A stretch of DNA of 64,000 nt. Origin: SOKP01 sp048887165 (GTDB lineage Archaea > Asgardarchaeota > Lokiarchaeia > Sigyniarchaeales > SOKP01). The position numbers were made by a program, and so were the translations under genes. Position 1 is the stretch's first letter. Each line of letters starts with the position of its first letter. Positions 27,503-36,826 of this stretch are shown in pieces. The stretch is from positions 1 to 64,000 of the forward strand of contig JBHLJZ010000005.1 in NCBI GenBank assembly GCA_048887165.1. Reading direction: 5' to 3'. The notes beneath the pieces are model-generated. The model was not told where the DNA came from and searched no databases. It saw nothing but the letters and a program-made list of their open reading frames with translations.

Positions 27503-28507
27503 TTATGAAACAATTAAAATTTGTTTAATATTTTCTAATATCTCATCAATTATTTTTTCTAAATCAAAAATCCCATTTAAACTAGCAGCTCCATCATGAC
27601 CTCCTCCACTTCCTTCACTTACGTTATTTAATATATTTCCCAGGTGTAGTCCTGTTTCTAAACATAAATCATTTCTTGCTCGGGTAGTAATTTTAAATTC
27701 TGATCTTTCCTTTGAATAAACAATAGCTATATCAAAACCGATATTTATTAGCATTGAAGCTACAGAAGCTCCAAAACTGCTTACATTTGATATTCCTACT
27801 AGATAGTTCCCTAATTTCTTTAATTGGGTTCTCTGCATTCCTTTAATCTTAGCAATTTTCTCTGATAAATCAATTTCATATGTTAAAGAAGATAAAATTT
27901 CTTGAATATTTACATCATTGCTTAATAAATCTGAACTTCGTTGTATAGTATCATTATTTGAATATTTAAAGAAACCTGAATCCGTTAAAATTGCAGCTTG
28001 AAGAAGATATTTATATGACGTGGGAAAATTTATTTGATAATGTTTTGAAAGTTCATAAACTATTTCTGCTGTAGAAGTAAAATTATCGAAGATTAAATTA
28101 TTCGACGATTCGTTCTTACTATATTTATTTAAATTCAGGTGATGATCTATAAATACAAATGGAATTAGAGTTTGACTGATATCAAAATTAGGTTCAAATT
28201 CGACTAAATCTAAATTATTCGTATCCAATACAATTATAACTTCAAATGTTGAAAAATCAAGCTTGGTTTTATAGGAAAAGTCAAAATCAGGAAATTTATT
28301 AGAAAATTTAACCATGAAATCCTTTACTGGTTTAGATATCTTAGAAAAAATTATTTCGATTTTTGGTTTATTTAAAATGAAGTTCAATAAAAATTTCAAT
28401 GCAAAAGAAGAAGCAATTCCATCAAGATCGACTAAGTCATGGGTAGTAATTATTATATTTTTATTTTTTAGAAAAGAAATAAAATTGTCAAATTTTTGGT
28501 AAATCAT
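27503..28507 (-). CDS. DHH-family phosphoesterase (NrnA/RecJ-like)
   Basis: The protein has the DHH core with TTHDLVDLDGIASSFA (motif I), VIIVLDTNN (motif II) and FIDHHLN (motif III, the DHH signature). The C-terminal DHHA1 domain has GSGGGHDGAASLNG. Such enzymes cut nanoRNAs, pAp or cyclic dinucleotides. I prefer the ATG at 28507; an in-frame start at 28570 would add 21 residues and overlap the prefoldin gene. Linkage to prefoldin beta, Pcc1 and eL43 is known in several archaeal lineages. Confidence 0.88.
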   Translation of the reverse strand: MIYQKFDNFISFLKNKNIIITTHDLVDLDGIASSFALKFLLNFILNKPKIEIIFSKISKPVKDFMVKFSNKFPDFDFSYKTKLDFSTFEVIIVLDTNNLDLVEFEPNFDISQTLIPFVFIDHHLNLNKYSKNESSNNLIFDNFTSTAEIVYELSKHYQINFPTSYKYLLQAAILTDSGFFKYSNNDTIQRSSDLLSNDVNIQEILSSLTYEIDLSEKIAKIKGMQRTQLKKLGNYLVGISNVSSFGASVASMLINIGFDIAIVYSKERSEFKITTRARNDLCLETGLHLGNILNNVSEGSGGGHDGAASLNGIFDLEKIIDEILENIKQILIVS

Positions 28508-28523
28508 AAAATTTTCTTTTTTT

Positions 28524-28880
28524 TCATTTATTTTTGAGATCTGCTTGAAGAGATTTCTGTAAGGTCTCAAGACTGGTTTTAGTTCTCTCAGTTTTTTGGT
28601 CTATTGTTTTTGCGCGCATTTCTAAAGTTATTTTTAATGATTTTTTCTCATCAAGAAGTTTATCTCGATTGCTTTTTACCATAACTGCACCAATATTTTT
28701 ATAAACGATAGTATCAGAACTTGCTTTTTCTAATTCTTCAATAGCTAATTCAGTTTCTCTTAAAGTAGTATCAATTTGAATTTTTTGTTGAGAGAGAAAT
28801 TCGAGACTTTGACTTAAAGCAGTTAAATTTTGAATTTTTTTCTTAGTTTCTTCATCTAACTGGTCAAAATTTATTGTCAT
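28524..28880 (-). CDS. pfdB: Prefoldin beta subunit
   Basis: Prefoldin is a jellyfish-like co-chaperone that passes unfolded proteins to the thermosome. The 118 residues form two coiled-coil helices joined by a beta hairpin: LSQSLEFLSQQKIQIDTTLR, then DTIVYKNIGAVMVKSNRDKL, then KTIDQKTERTKTSLETLQKS. The YKxxGxxMV hairpin sequence is typical of the beta subunit. The alpha subunit is not in the window. It lies between pcc1 and the DHH gene. Confidence 0.93.
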   Translation of the reverse strand: MTINFDQLDEETKKKIQNLTALSQSLEFLSQQKIQIDTTLRETELAIEELEKASSDTIVYKNIGAVMVKSNRDKLLDEKKSLKITLEMRAKTIDQKTERTKTSLETLQKSLQADLKNK

Positions 28881-28957
28881 TTAATTTAACACGTTTTCTA
28901 TTTTATATTTCAAAATGTAAAGACTAATTTGAAATTTACGATTTAATTAATATTCTT

Positions 28958-29227
28958 CTAATAACTTTCACTAATTCGAACAGTACCGTCTATAATCTTT
29001 CCAAAATTGATGATTTCATTAATAGATGCTCTGAAAGCAGTAATATCACTGCTTTCAATATGAAAAATTAAAGAGTTTTCTTTTTTTTCCATTACAGTTT
29101 TAGATCTTGTTGATCTTCTGTTATTAAATTCAGGTAAAAAGGAGTTATAAGAAATCTGACACAATTCAGAATTTTTAAATTTAAGTTCTATTATAGATTT
29201 AATATTGTAAAAATTTTCTTTATTCAT
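28958..29227 (-). CDS. pcc1: KEOPS complex subunit Pcc1
   Basis: Pcc1 forms the dimerisation core of KEOPS. The 89-residue alpha-beta protein ends in FHIESSDITAFRASINEIIN (about residues 51-70) followed by a C-terminal strand, the pattern used to recognise the family. It shares one base with the upstream eL43 stop (TAATG), which supports co-translation. With Cgi121 and Sua5 nearby, three t6A genes lie within 6 kb. Confidence 0.85.
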   Translation of the reverse strand: MNKENFYNIKSIIELKFKNSELCQISYNSFLPEFNNRRSTRSKTVMEKKENSLIFHIESSDITAFRASINEIINFGKIIDGTVRISESY

Positions 29228-29526
29228 TATTCTTCAATTGCTTCTAATTCTCTTTGTTTACGCTTTGATATCCTAAAAGATTCCGCACCGCGAGGGGTTT
29301 CTATATAATAAGCTCCTCCAGTAAATCGAGCACCACATTTTCTACAATGCCAAATTCCAGTAGAAACTCTGTTTATATAGCCCTTGGTTTCACACTTGGG
29401 ACATTTGATGTCACCACTTTTTTGTCGTTCCATGATTAATTTCCATTTTTTCCTAACATTTGCACCATATCTAGCTTTAAATCGACCAGAGATTCCACTT
29501 TTTTTAAGTTTACTCACTTTAAACAC
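29227..29526 (-). CDS. rpl37ae: 50S ribosomal protein eL43 (L37Ae)
   Basis: This is an archaeal/eukaryotic ribosomal protein of the large subunit. The zinc finger is CPKC ... CRKC (about residues 40-43 and 58-61), surrounded by the conserved GRFKARYGANVRKKWKLIME and RKCGARFTGGAYYIETP. The length of 99 is normal. In many archaea the next gene is rpoP (RNA polymerase subunit P), but here pcc1 follows without a gap. Confidence 0.96.
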   Translation of the reverse strand: MFKVSKLKKSGISGRFKARYGANVRKKWKLIMERQKSGDIKCPKCETKGYINRVSTGIWHCRKCGARFTGGAYYIETPRGAESFRISKRKQRELEAIEE

Positions 29527-29707
29527 TACTTATTTTAGTTTCTAATAATAAAATAAAATTTCAATAAACTTTAAACTTTACCCATTATCTTAATGCTACT
29601 CGTATTAAGTTCTAAATATAAATTAGAAATAGGTATATAAACAATTTTAAATTAAGATATATTTATCTATCAAATCAAATATTATCTTTATTGTCTATTT
29701 AATTTAA

Positions 29708-32425
29708 GTGTGGGATATGAGTAGTCAAAATTTTTTCACAGTTAACTTAAAGGATATATCTGAGATTAGTATCAAAGATATAGGAGTTAAGGGTGCAAAC
29801 TTAAGTCTTTTAATTCAAAATGATTTCTGTGTACCAGAAGGATATATCTTAAAAGCTAATGCATATTCATTATTTATTTCGGTTAACAACCTCAATCAAT
29901 TTATTGAAGAAACTTTAAAAAAAATTGATTATAATGAAGTTGAATCAATTGAAAAATGTTCTAAATTAATCCGGGCTAAAATAGAAGAAAATTTTTTACC
30001 TAATAACGTAATTAATGAAATTAAAGCACAGTACATTAATTTTAATGTAGCTATTAGATCTTCAGCAACAGCTGAAGACTTACCACATGCTTCATTTGCG
30101 GGACAATACGACTCTTTTTTAAATATAAACGGAATAGAAAATATATTAACATTTATAAAGAGATGTTATGCTTCTCTATGGAATAGTAGAGCTATAATTT
30201 ATAGAAAAAAGAATCTGATACATCATGAAAATGTTAAAATTGCTATTATTATTCAGAGAATGGTACCAGTTAAGAGTGCTGGAGTGCTTTTTACACTAAA
30301 TCCAATGTCAGCAAATAAATCAGAATTATTAATAGAATCAACCTTTGGGTTAGGTGAATCTATTGTTTCAGGACGAGTTAATCCTGATCAATTTACAATT
30401 ATAAGAATGGGAAAAAAGAGTAAAGAATCTTTTAAAATTCTTAATAAAAGGATTGGTAATAAAAAATACGTTATTTTACCAAAACCCCTAGAGAATGAAT
30501 TAGGTGTTGATTCAATAGAGTTAAATGAGGAAGAAAGAAAAAATCCTTCACTTTCTGATAAAGAGATTCATAATCTTGCGAGAGTTGGGATACAAATAGA
30601 GAAATTATTTAATGGTATTCCTCAAGATATTGAATGGGCTGTTGATGATCAAGGTCAAATTTATGTTCTTCAAACTCGTCCCATAACGGCAGCTAAAGTA
30701 GCTTCGATAAGTGATTTACCAGTTTTTTCAAGAGGTTATTCTGATGATTATTGGAATGATAATACTACACCATTATTTTTTGATTTATTAGGAGATCATT
30801 TAACAAAAGTAGTAAATATTGAGCTCAATAGCATTATGGGTTATAAAAAGATGGACGTTGAGTTATTAAAATTATATAATGCACATGTCTATTTTAATCT
30901 TAAAGTGTTAAAGAAGAAGGTAGAATATGAAATCCCGAAATTTATACGAAATGAAGATGTTCTGTATTATTTTCCTGAGGGTTCTGGACCTTTTGGTAAA
31001 GAAACAATGAGAAGTCTTCCTTTTCGCTTATTTAGGCGGTTATTTTCTGAATTACGGATTATGTTTCATGATCCTGATGGGTCAATGTCAAAAACAGACG
31101 AAGCTTATAATAATTGGACTGAAAGAACCTTCATTCCATACTGTAATGATTTTGATTCCAAATTGAATACTTTAGTAGATAGTGAGGATCCGATACCTTT
31201 ATATGAATTAGCTGAAGAGTTAGATAAAGTGATGATCACACATTTTAGACTAGTTAGGTATGGAATTCCAGTTCATAACATTGGAATGAATTTAATGACT
31301 CAATATCTTCTTAACCGTTTTCTAAGTAGAAAAGAAACAAGACGGTATTATCCTATTCTAATTTCAGGTTTAAAGCATAAATTAACTGAGACTAATGATC
31401 AAATTCATAATTTAGCTTCAATTATTCAGAAATCTTCATACTTAAAAAAAATTTTTATGGAAAATCAATCCAAAGATGTTCTCAATATTTTATCTTCTCA
31501 GGAAATTACTGAAGTAAAAGAATTTTTTAAAAAGTTTACAGATTTCCTTAAAGAATATGGTGATCGTGGTTTTACAAGAGAACCATATTATCCTCGATGG
31601 AATGAATCGCCTGAGCTTATTTTTGATATTTTGAAATCTTTGATAACAGAAAAATGGCAGAAATTTGAAAGAGAGAAAGTAAAAAGTTTGAACAGGGCAA
31701 ATTTAATTTCTAAATATATTGAAACAAAGATTAGATCTCAAAAATTCGGACTAATAAAATGGAAATTATTTAGTGTGATATTAAAGAATAGTAGAAAGTA
31801 TATTATTTTTAGAGAAAATCAACGATTTAATCTTGACAAATGGATTACAAGAAATAGAAAAATTTTCCTTGAAATTGGAAAAAAATTCATGAAAAAAGGA
31901 ATTTTAGATAATGAAAATAAAATATTTTTTCTTCAAAAAAAAGAGATAAAAAGAATAATATATAATAATTTTGATGTCAATTTTATCTCTAGTCTTGTTG
32001 AAAAACGATATAGCGATTTCCTTCAAAATGAGAATTTAATCCCACCTAAATTTATTTTAGGATTCAGAGAATTTGATGACAAAATGCAGTTCAATCAAGA
32101 TAGTACTATATTCTATGGTGTTCCAGCAAGTCAAGGTATAACGACAGCTCGTATTCGTGTCTTAAAAGAAATTAGTCTCATACCATTGATACAAACTGGT
32201 GAGATTTTAGTTGTACCTCGAACTGATCCAGGTTGGACTCCCATATTTTCTAAGATTGGAGGGTTAATTACTGAAACAGGAGGGATACTGTCTCATGGTG
32301 CTGTAGTTTCACGAGAATATGGAGTACCTGCGGTAACAAATATTCCAAATGCTTGTAAATTATTTAAAGATGGTCAAATAGTGACTATAAATGGTTATAA
32401 TGGAGCAGTTATTATAAAAAAATAA
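29708..32425 (+). CDS. PEP synthase-like / rifampicin-phosphotransferase-like enzyme
   Basis: This 905-residue protein has an N-terminal PPDK/PEP-synthase ATP-grasp domain: GVKGANLSLLIQ, AIRSSATAEDLPHASFAGQY and PQDIEWAVDDQGQIYVLQTR. A long central helical domain follows (about residues 330-800). The C-terminal phosphohistidine swivel domain has GGILSHGAVVSREYGVPAV with His863. The PEP-binding TIM barrel of true PEP synthase is absent. That order matches rifampicin phosphotransferases, which move ATP's beta phosphate to a small molecule, so the product is likely a dikinase acting on an unknown acceptor. The start is GTG at 29708 or ATG at 29717. Confidence 0.85.
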   Translation: MWDMSSQNFFTVNLKDISEISIKDIGVKGANLSLLIQNDFCVPEGYILKANAYSLFISVNNLNQFIEETLKKIDYNEVESIEKCSKLIRAKIEENFLPNNVINEIKAQYINFNVAIRSSATAEDLPHASFAGQYDSFLNINGIENILTFIKRCYASLWNSRAIIYRKKNLIHHENVKIAIIIQRMVPVKSAGVLFTLNPMSANKSELLIESTFGLGESIVSGRVNPDQFTIIRMGKKSKESFKILNKRIGNKKYVILPKPLENELGVDSIELNEEERKNPSLSDKEIHNLARVGIQIEKLFNGIPQDIEWAVDDQGQIYVLQTRPITAAKVASISDLPVFSRGYSDDYWNDNTTPLFFDLLGDHLTKVVNIELNSIMGYKKMDVELLKLYNAHVYFNLKVLKKKVEYEIPKFIRNEDVLYYFPEGSGPFGKETMRSLPFRLFRRLFSELRIMFHDPDGSMSKTDEAYNNWTERTFIPYCNDFDSKLNTLVDSEDPIPLYELAEELDKVMITHFRLVRYGIPVHNIGMNLMTQYLLNRFLSRKETRRYYPILISGLKHKLTETNDQIHNLASIIQKSSYLKKIFMENQSKDVLNILSSQEITEVKEFFKKFTDFLKEYGDRGFTREPYYPRWNESPELIFDILKSLITEKWQKFEREKVKSLNRANLISKYIETKIRSQKFGLIKWKLFSVILKNSRKYIIFRENQRFNLDKWITRNRKIFLEIGKKFMKKGILDNENKIFFLQKKEIKRIIYNNFDVNFISSLVEKRYSDFLQNENLIPPKFILGFREFDDKMQFNQDSTIFYGVPASQGITTARIRVLKEISLIPLIQTGEILVVPRTDPGWTPIFSKIGGLITETGGILSHGAVVSREYGVPAVTNIPNACKLFKDGQIVTINGYNGAVIIKK

Positions 32426-32444
32426 AAATAGGTTTTATACGAAA

Positions 32445-33416
32445 ATGGAACAAATTATTCATTTGGAACAAATGACAGACCATCCTGAATGGAATGAAAG
32501 TTATTATTTCGTTTTTTACAATAAAACTCAAAAAATAGGAGGAATGTCACGTATTGGTTTCAAACCTAATAAAAAAGAAGGAATGACTTTTTTTTTTCTT
32601 TTCCTTCCCGATGGAACTGCCGCTGGATATCATCAAGAAATTAAATTAAAAGATTTTACTTCAAAACTTAAAGTCAAAGGAATGTCTCATGGATGGAGTT
32701 ATGATAATAATTGGAATTATAAATTTAAGGGAAACATGATTTTTGTTAAAAATCCTTTAGATTTGCCAAAAGTACGCAACAATCCAAATCTAATTTTGAA
32801 AGTAGAACAAGTAAGTTTGGATTTAATGTTTACACCTATAAATGATGCATACGAATATAGTAAATACATGACTCCTGAATCATTAGAAATTGGAAAGAAA
32901 TCAGGGGATAAACATTGGGAGCAAATAGGTATTGTTTCTGGAGATTTAAAAATAGGAATGAAAAATTATAACTTTAGAAAAGTAATCGGGCAGAGAGATC
33001 ATACTTATGGTGTAAGAGATTGGACAGGTGTTGGTAATTGGTTGTATTATGTAATTTGGTTCAATCAAAATTTAGCCATAAATCCTGCGGCAATTGTATT
33101 AAATGATGGTCGGTTATCAACTGGTGGTTTTATGTTTAAAAATGGAAAAAATATTCCTTTAAAAGCTATTAAAATAATAGAACAGAACTTCCAACCTGAT
33201 GAAATTTATCCCGTTGATTCAAAACTTGAAATTGTTGATTTTCTTGGTGATAAACATATACTTAAAGCCCAAGTAGGACCAATTATTCCTATCACTTTTC
33301 ACGATAACGAAGGAAATAAATCGATTTTAATTCAATCTTTCGGCGAGTTTGAATTAGATGATTTAAAAGGAGGATATGGTACATTTGAAACTCTACGTAA
33401 AGTAATAAAAAAATAA
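32445..33416 (+). CDS. CrtC/AttH lipocalin-like protein
   Basis: This 323-residue, beta-rich protein has no signal peptide. The segment VIGQRDHTYGVRDWTGVGNW (about residues 180-199) resembles the GxRDHxxGxRxW motif of lipocalin-like proteins of the CrtC/AttH group, some of which hydrate or modify isoprenoids. It begins 19 nt after the rifampicin-phosphotransferase-like gene, so the two are almost surely co-transcribed and may act on the same hydrophobic substrate. The family assignment is from one motif, so function stays uncertain. Confidence 0.6.
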   Translation: MEQIIHLEQMTDHPEWNESYYFVFYNKTQKIGGMSRIGFKPNKKEGMTFFFLFLPDGTAAGYHQEIKLKDFTSKLKVKGMSHGWSYDNNWNYKFKGNMIFVKNPLDLPKVRNNPNLILKVEQVSLDLMFTPINDAYEYSKYMTPESLEIGKKSGDKHWEQIGIVSGDLKIGMKNYNFRKVIGQRDHTYGVRDWTGVGNWLYYVIWFNQNLAINPAAIVLNDGRLSTGGFMFKNGKNIPLKAIKIIEQNFQPDEIYPVDSKLEIVDFLGDKHILKAQVGPIIPITFHDNEGNKSILIQSFGEFELDDLKGGYGTFETLRKVIKK

Positions 33417-33444
33417 ACAAATAAAATTAAAATTATTAAAAAAA

Positions 33445-34272
33445 TTATTTATAATCAACTTTATATTGCCAAAGATCCAAATTTTTTCTTACTTTTTTTC
33501 CTATTTCCATAGATTTCTGGCATAAATTTTTAATTTCTTCAAGAGAAAACGTTGCTGGGCCGCTTTTTTGGATTGATGTAATTTTATTTTCAGTAACAGA
33601 AATTGAAATTCGACCTTCACATAATAGTTCTTCAGGCAAACTTGGATCTAAAAAGATGATATCATCAATTTTTCCAAAGGTTAAAACTAAGGGAAGCTCT
33701 TTAACTATCATTTCTCCAGTTATATATTTTCCCGTCCATTCTACATGATCCTCCACCCATTTACCTTCAGGTAAATGACTAGAAATTAATGATACGAGAG
33801 CACTAATTCCTCCAGCATCAATTAAGTTTCCTGCATAATTAATTACATATATATCAACGAATAGTATGTAAACTGCTTCCTGCTCTTTGATACATAGTTT
33901 CTTTGTTTGAACACAATCTGCGTGTCTTATTCCACGATCTACAACACGGGCTAACTCGATAGATTGCTCATCTGGTGGTCCTCTTTCAAATAATGGAGAT
34001 GCTAGCGGTAATAACTCAGCCATAATGGTACATACTCCCTCATCTGGAAGATCAGGAAATGGCTCACCAACTTCATATTTTAAACCTGTAATAACTCGGG
34101 TATCACCTAATTGAACATCAGCAGATCCTTCTGCAGACGCTATTAGATCATGTTTTATATTCAATTTGCGATAATCCCACAATCCTCGACCGTCGATTCG
34201 CTCCTCTTTCTTTAAATTATTAATGATATAATTTTTTTCTATTCTTGAAATTATTCTCTTAATATTCATCAT
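33445..34272 (-). CDS. rrp42: Exosome complex subunit Rrp42
   Basis: Rrp42 is the catalytically inactive RNase PH-like partner in the archaeal exosome ring. It starts with an N-terminal helix and ERIDGRGLWDYRKLNI (about residues 24-39), with later VQLGDTRVITGLKYEVGEP and ELARVVDRGIRHADCV. The conserved phosphate-site and metal Asp residues of the active subunit are missing, as expected. The length of 275 is normal. It begins 5 nt after Rrp41 stops. Confidence 0.95.
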   Translation of the reverse strand: MMNIKRIISRIEKNYIINNLKKEERIDGRGLWDYRKLNIKHDLIASAEGSADVQLGDTRVITGLKYEVGEPFPDLPDEGVCTIMAELLPLASPLFERGPPDEQSIELARVVDRGIRHADCVQTKKLCIKEQEAVYILFVDIYVINYAGNLIDAGGISALVSLISSHLPEGKWVEDHVEWTGKYITGEMIVKELPLVLTFGKIDDIIFLDPSLPEELLCEGRISISVTENKITSIQKSGPATFSLEEIKNLCQKSMEIGKKVRKNLDLWQYKVDYK

Positions 34273-34277
34273 TATTG

Positions 34278-35036
34278 CTATTCTCCTCCTGCTATCTGTT
34301 GTTGAATTGTTAAATACTTTCTTTTCAATACATCAAGTTGCATTTGATGAATTTTTGTCATTGCATTTTTCGCTAATTTTAAGCATTGATTAATTTCTTC
34401 TAAAGGCATATCACCATCAAACTGTAATAGTGAAATCTCTTCGTTAAACCATGTTATTGCGCAGGGTAAATCTGCTTCTCCTGCTTTATCTTCAATTCCT
34501 GACAAGTCTGTAATTAATTCTCCTCCAATCTTACCTACAGCAACAGAAGTAACCAAACTTTTCATAGGAACACCTGCATCTGCCAATGCTAAGGCTGCTA
34601 CTGTAGTACTAGCACATCTTGTTCCTCCATCAGCATCCATAACATCAATAAATACTTCAAAAGCCGTACCTGGATATAACTCAAGAAAAAGTACAGGTTC
34701 CAAACAATCTGAAATAATCATTGAGATTTCTTTTTCTCTTCTACCCGGAGCAGGTCTTTTACGGTCAAATACTGAGAATGTCGCCATTCGATAAAAAACT
34801 CTTAATATACCTCTATCAGGTTTCGCTAAATGATGTGGGTGAACTTCCCTTGGTCCGTAAACGGCAGCATAGATCTTATTGTTACCCCATTCTAAATATG
34901 CGGAGCCATCAGCATTATTTATTACACCAACCTCCATTTTAATAGGTCGTAAATCGTGTTTATCCCGCCCATCAAGTCTTTTACCGTCTTCTCTAAATAA
35001 CTTCTCTGGATATTCATCTTTAATAATTAATGGCAT
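34278..35036 (-). CDS. rrp41: Exosome complex exonuclease subunit Rrp41
   Basis: This is the active RNase PH-like subunit that degrades RNA 3'-5' with phosphate. Features are KRLDGRDKHDLRPIKMEVGV, VYGPREVHPHH, KRPAPGRREKEISM, CASTTVAALALADAGVPM and LITDLSGIEDKAGEADLP, which carries the metal-binding aspartates. The length of 252 is full. The ATG shares one base with the Rrp4 stop, and Rrp42 follows after 5 nt. Confidence 0.97.
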   Translation of the reverse strand: MPLIIKDEYPEKLFREDGKRLDGRDKHDLRPIKMEVGVINNADGSAYLEWGNNKIYAAVYGPREVHPHHLAKPDRGILRVFYRMATFSVFDRKRPAPGRREKEISMIISDCLEPVLFLELYPGTAFEVFIDVMDADGGTRCASTTVAALALADAGVPMKSLVTSVAVGKIGGELITDLSGIEDKAGEADLPCAITWFNEEISLLQFDGDMPLEEINQCLKLAKNAMTKIHQMQLDVLKRKYLTIQQQIAGGE

Positions 35037-35818
35037 TATGCTATACCTCTTTCTTTCTTTTCATTTTCTATATAAAGGGACATTCGGTCTGTTAAGCCTA
35101 CCGTATGAGCTTCCCTTTCAATTTTTCTTATTGCATCAATAAGCAATCTTTCATGAGCGATATCATCGCCTTTTATCCAAATTCGCCCATTTTGTGTTAC
35201 AAATATATTGCAGTTGGTTAGGTTCTTAAGAATCTTAATCATTGAACCACTGCGACCAATAACTCGTGGAATTTTAGGGGGATCAATAGTAATTACAATT
35301 CCATTTGATCTTTTGCCTAAATATTTACCAACAGTTGTTAGTTCGGGTCTATTTAACCTATCTGCCGATATAACTTTTACAATCAAAATGTCACCAATTT
35401 CAAATTTTTCAGTTGATGTATCTTCTTGATGATGAGAAGATCCTCTTCCTACTCTTAATTTACTTCTTTTCATTGTATTTCTAGGTTTTAAAATCCCACT
35501 ATCTTTCGCATTAATATCACAAATATATTTAACTGGACTTTTATCAATTACCATAGCTATAACCTTATCTCCTGGACGAGGAGTATAAAAGCCTCTAAGA
35601 GGAATAACATTAATATAATTTTTCTTTATTTGTTTTAAACCAATAGTTAATGCAATTATTTTAGTTCTTTCTTTGTTTAAAATTGTTCCCCTTCCCGGTA
35701 AAAAGCTTTCTATATCTTCAGTTAAAACTTCTCCTGGTACAACAAGATCCCTTGTTGTTTCTTCATCTTCAAATTCGTCAGATTCTTCAGGATCTTCTTC
35801 TAATTCTTCATCTTCCAT
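35036..35818 (-). CDS. rrp4: Exosome complex RNA-binding subunit Rrp4
   Basis: Rrp4 caps the exosome and selects RNA. An acidic N-terminal tail (about residues 1-24, mostly Glu and Asp) precedes the N-terminal domain (DLVVPGEVL), an S1 domain (FYTPRPGDKVIAMVIDKSP) and a KH domain with VIGRSGSMIKILKNLTNCNI. The acidic tail is longer than in most archaea and may be lineage-specific. Csl4 and DnaG, the alternative cap parts, are not in the window. Confidence 0.95.
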   Translation of the reverse strand: MEDEELEEDPEESDEFEDEETTRDLVVPGEVLTEDIESFLPGRGTILNKERTKIIALTIGLKQIKKNYINVIPLRGFYTPRPGDKVIAMVIDKSPVKYICDINAKDSGILKPRNTMKRSKLRVGRGSSHHQEDTSTEKFEIGDILIVKVISADRLNRPELTTVGKYLGKRSNGIVITIDPPKIPRVIGRSGSMIKILKNLTNCNIFVTQNGRIWIKGDDIAHERLLIDAIRKIEREAHTVGLTDRMSLYIENEKKERGIA

Positions 35819-35911
35819 TTATATTTAATCACTCTCCTTGTACTAATTAATATTTTCCTAACCTTTATTTATAAAAATAACGTAAACTAAAGTTAATTAA
35901 AAATTCCAAGG

Positions 35912-36703
35912 CTAGGCTTTTAAGAGTTTTGTTTGAACTCTACCATGAGTTAATTTATTTAATTTATCAATTAATTCCATTTGTAATCCTGCCGGAAGAT
36001 TTACAACAGAAACCCATGATCCATCCGATTGCCACTCTTCTTTTTTAATTTGTGCTAGTTGTGCAACTATATTATAACCTTTAGCAGTAAATGCTGATGG
36101 TATTTTTATTGCTAATTCAACTTGTTCCATCCGAATAGGGATAATTGCTCTTATATTTTTTACAACATCATCTACTTGTTCTTCAGCACTCCTCATCAGA
36201 TCTATTTTAACTTTTGCTTCTTCAATTGCTTTTTCAATTCTTTGATAAGGATGAGGTTTTTTGTTTTGAGGATTAATTGCATTTTTTGAAATAATCGTTA
36301 TAATCTGTTTTAATTTTTTTTGTCTCTCTTCTTCTCTCTGGGTTTTAGTCCAGTGAATTTCTCCATCAAGTAATATATAAGCAGCTATGACCCTTCCATC
36401 TGTTGTTTCAAAAATTGTCTCCATATCTCCATCAGTAGCTTTCTTGCCTCGTCTTAAATCTTCAAAAACAGTAAAGCTTTCAAAAATGAGATCAACCGAG
36501 ATATTTGGGTTATTCAATATTTCTTTTACAGTTAAACGAGATTTTTGACTTCCTTCTTTTAAACGTTTATCAATTTCTTGTCGAATTGTTTTTTTAGCTT
36601 CCCAAGCTTTATCGGGATCTAATAACATTTCAAATGTTCTTCCCTCTTTTTCAATACGTCCAATAATATACCCTCCTAAATCAATTCTTGCTCTGTCTAT
36701 CAT
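35912..36703 (-). CDS. sbds: Ribosome maturation protein SBDS
   Basis: SBDS helps release the anti-association factor aIF6 from the large subunit. The 263 residues comprise the FYSH domain (ARIDLGGYIIGRIEKEGRTF, then FTVFEDLRRGKKAT), a central helical domain (KPHPYQRIEKAIEEAKVKID) and the ferredoxin-like C-domain (WVSVVNLPAGLQMELIDKLN). It sits between psmA and rrp4, the usual place in archaeal exosome operons. Confidence 0.96.
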   Translation of the reverse strand: MIDRARIDLGGYIIGRIEKEGRTFEMLLDPDKAWEAKKTIRQEIDKRLKEGSQKSRLTVKEILNNPNISVDLIFESFTVFEDLRRGKKATDGDMETIFETTDGRVIAAYILLDGEIHWTKTQREEERQKKLKQIITIISKNAINPQNKKPHPYQRIEKAIEEAKVKIDLMRSAEEQVDDVVKNIRAIIPIRMEQVELAIKIPSAFTAKGYNIVAQLAQIKKEEWQSDGSWVSVVNLPAGLQMELIDKLNKLTHGRVQTKLLKA

Positions 36704-36826
36704 AAGATGGAATCACAACATTGAATATTGAAATTACGAGCTTTTGTCTAGTTTTATTCTTGGTCTTCGCATTATTTAATAACTATTAGATGAGCTAAAC
36801 TTGAAATTTACAAACTTATAGAAAAC

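Noticed and set aside
28508..28570. Upstream start for the DHH phosphoesterase
   Set aside because: It would overlap the prefoldin gene, and its 21 residues are not like the family N-terminus.
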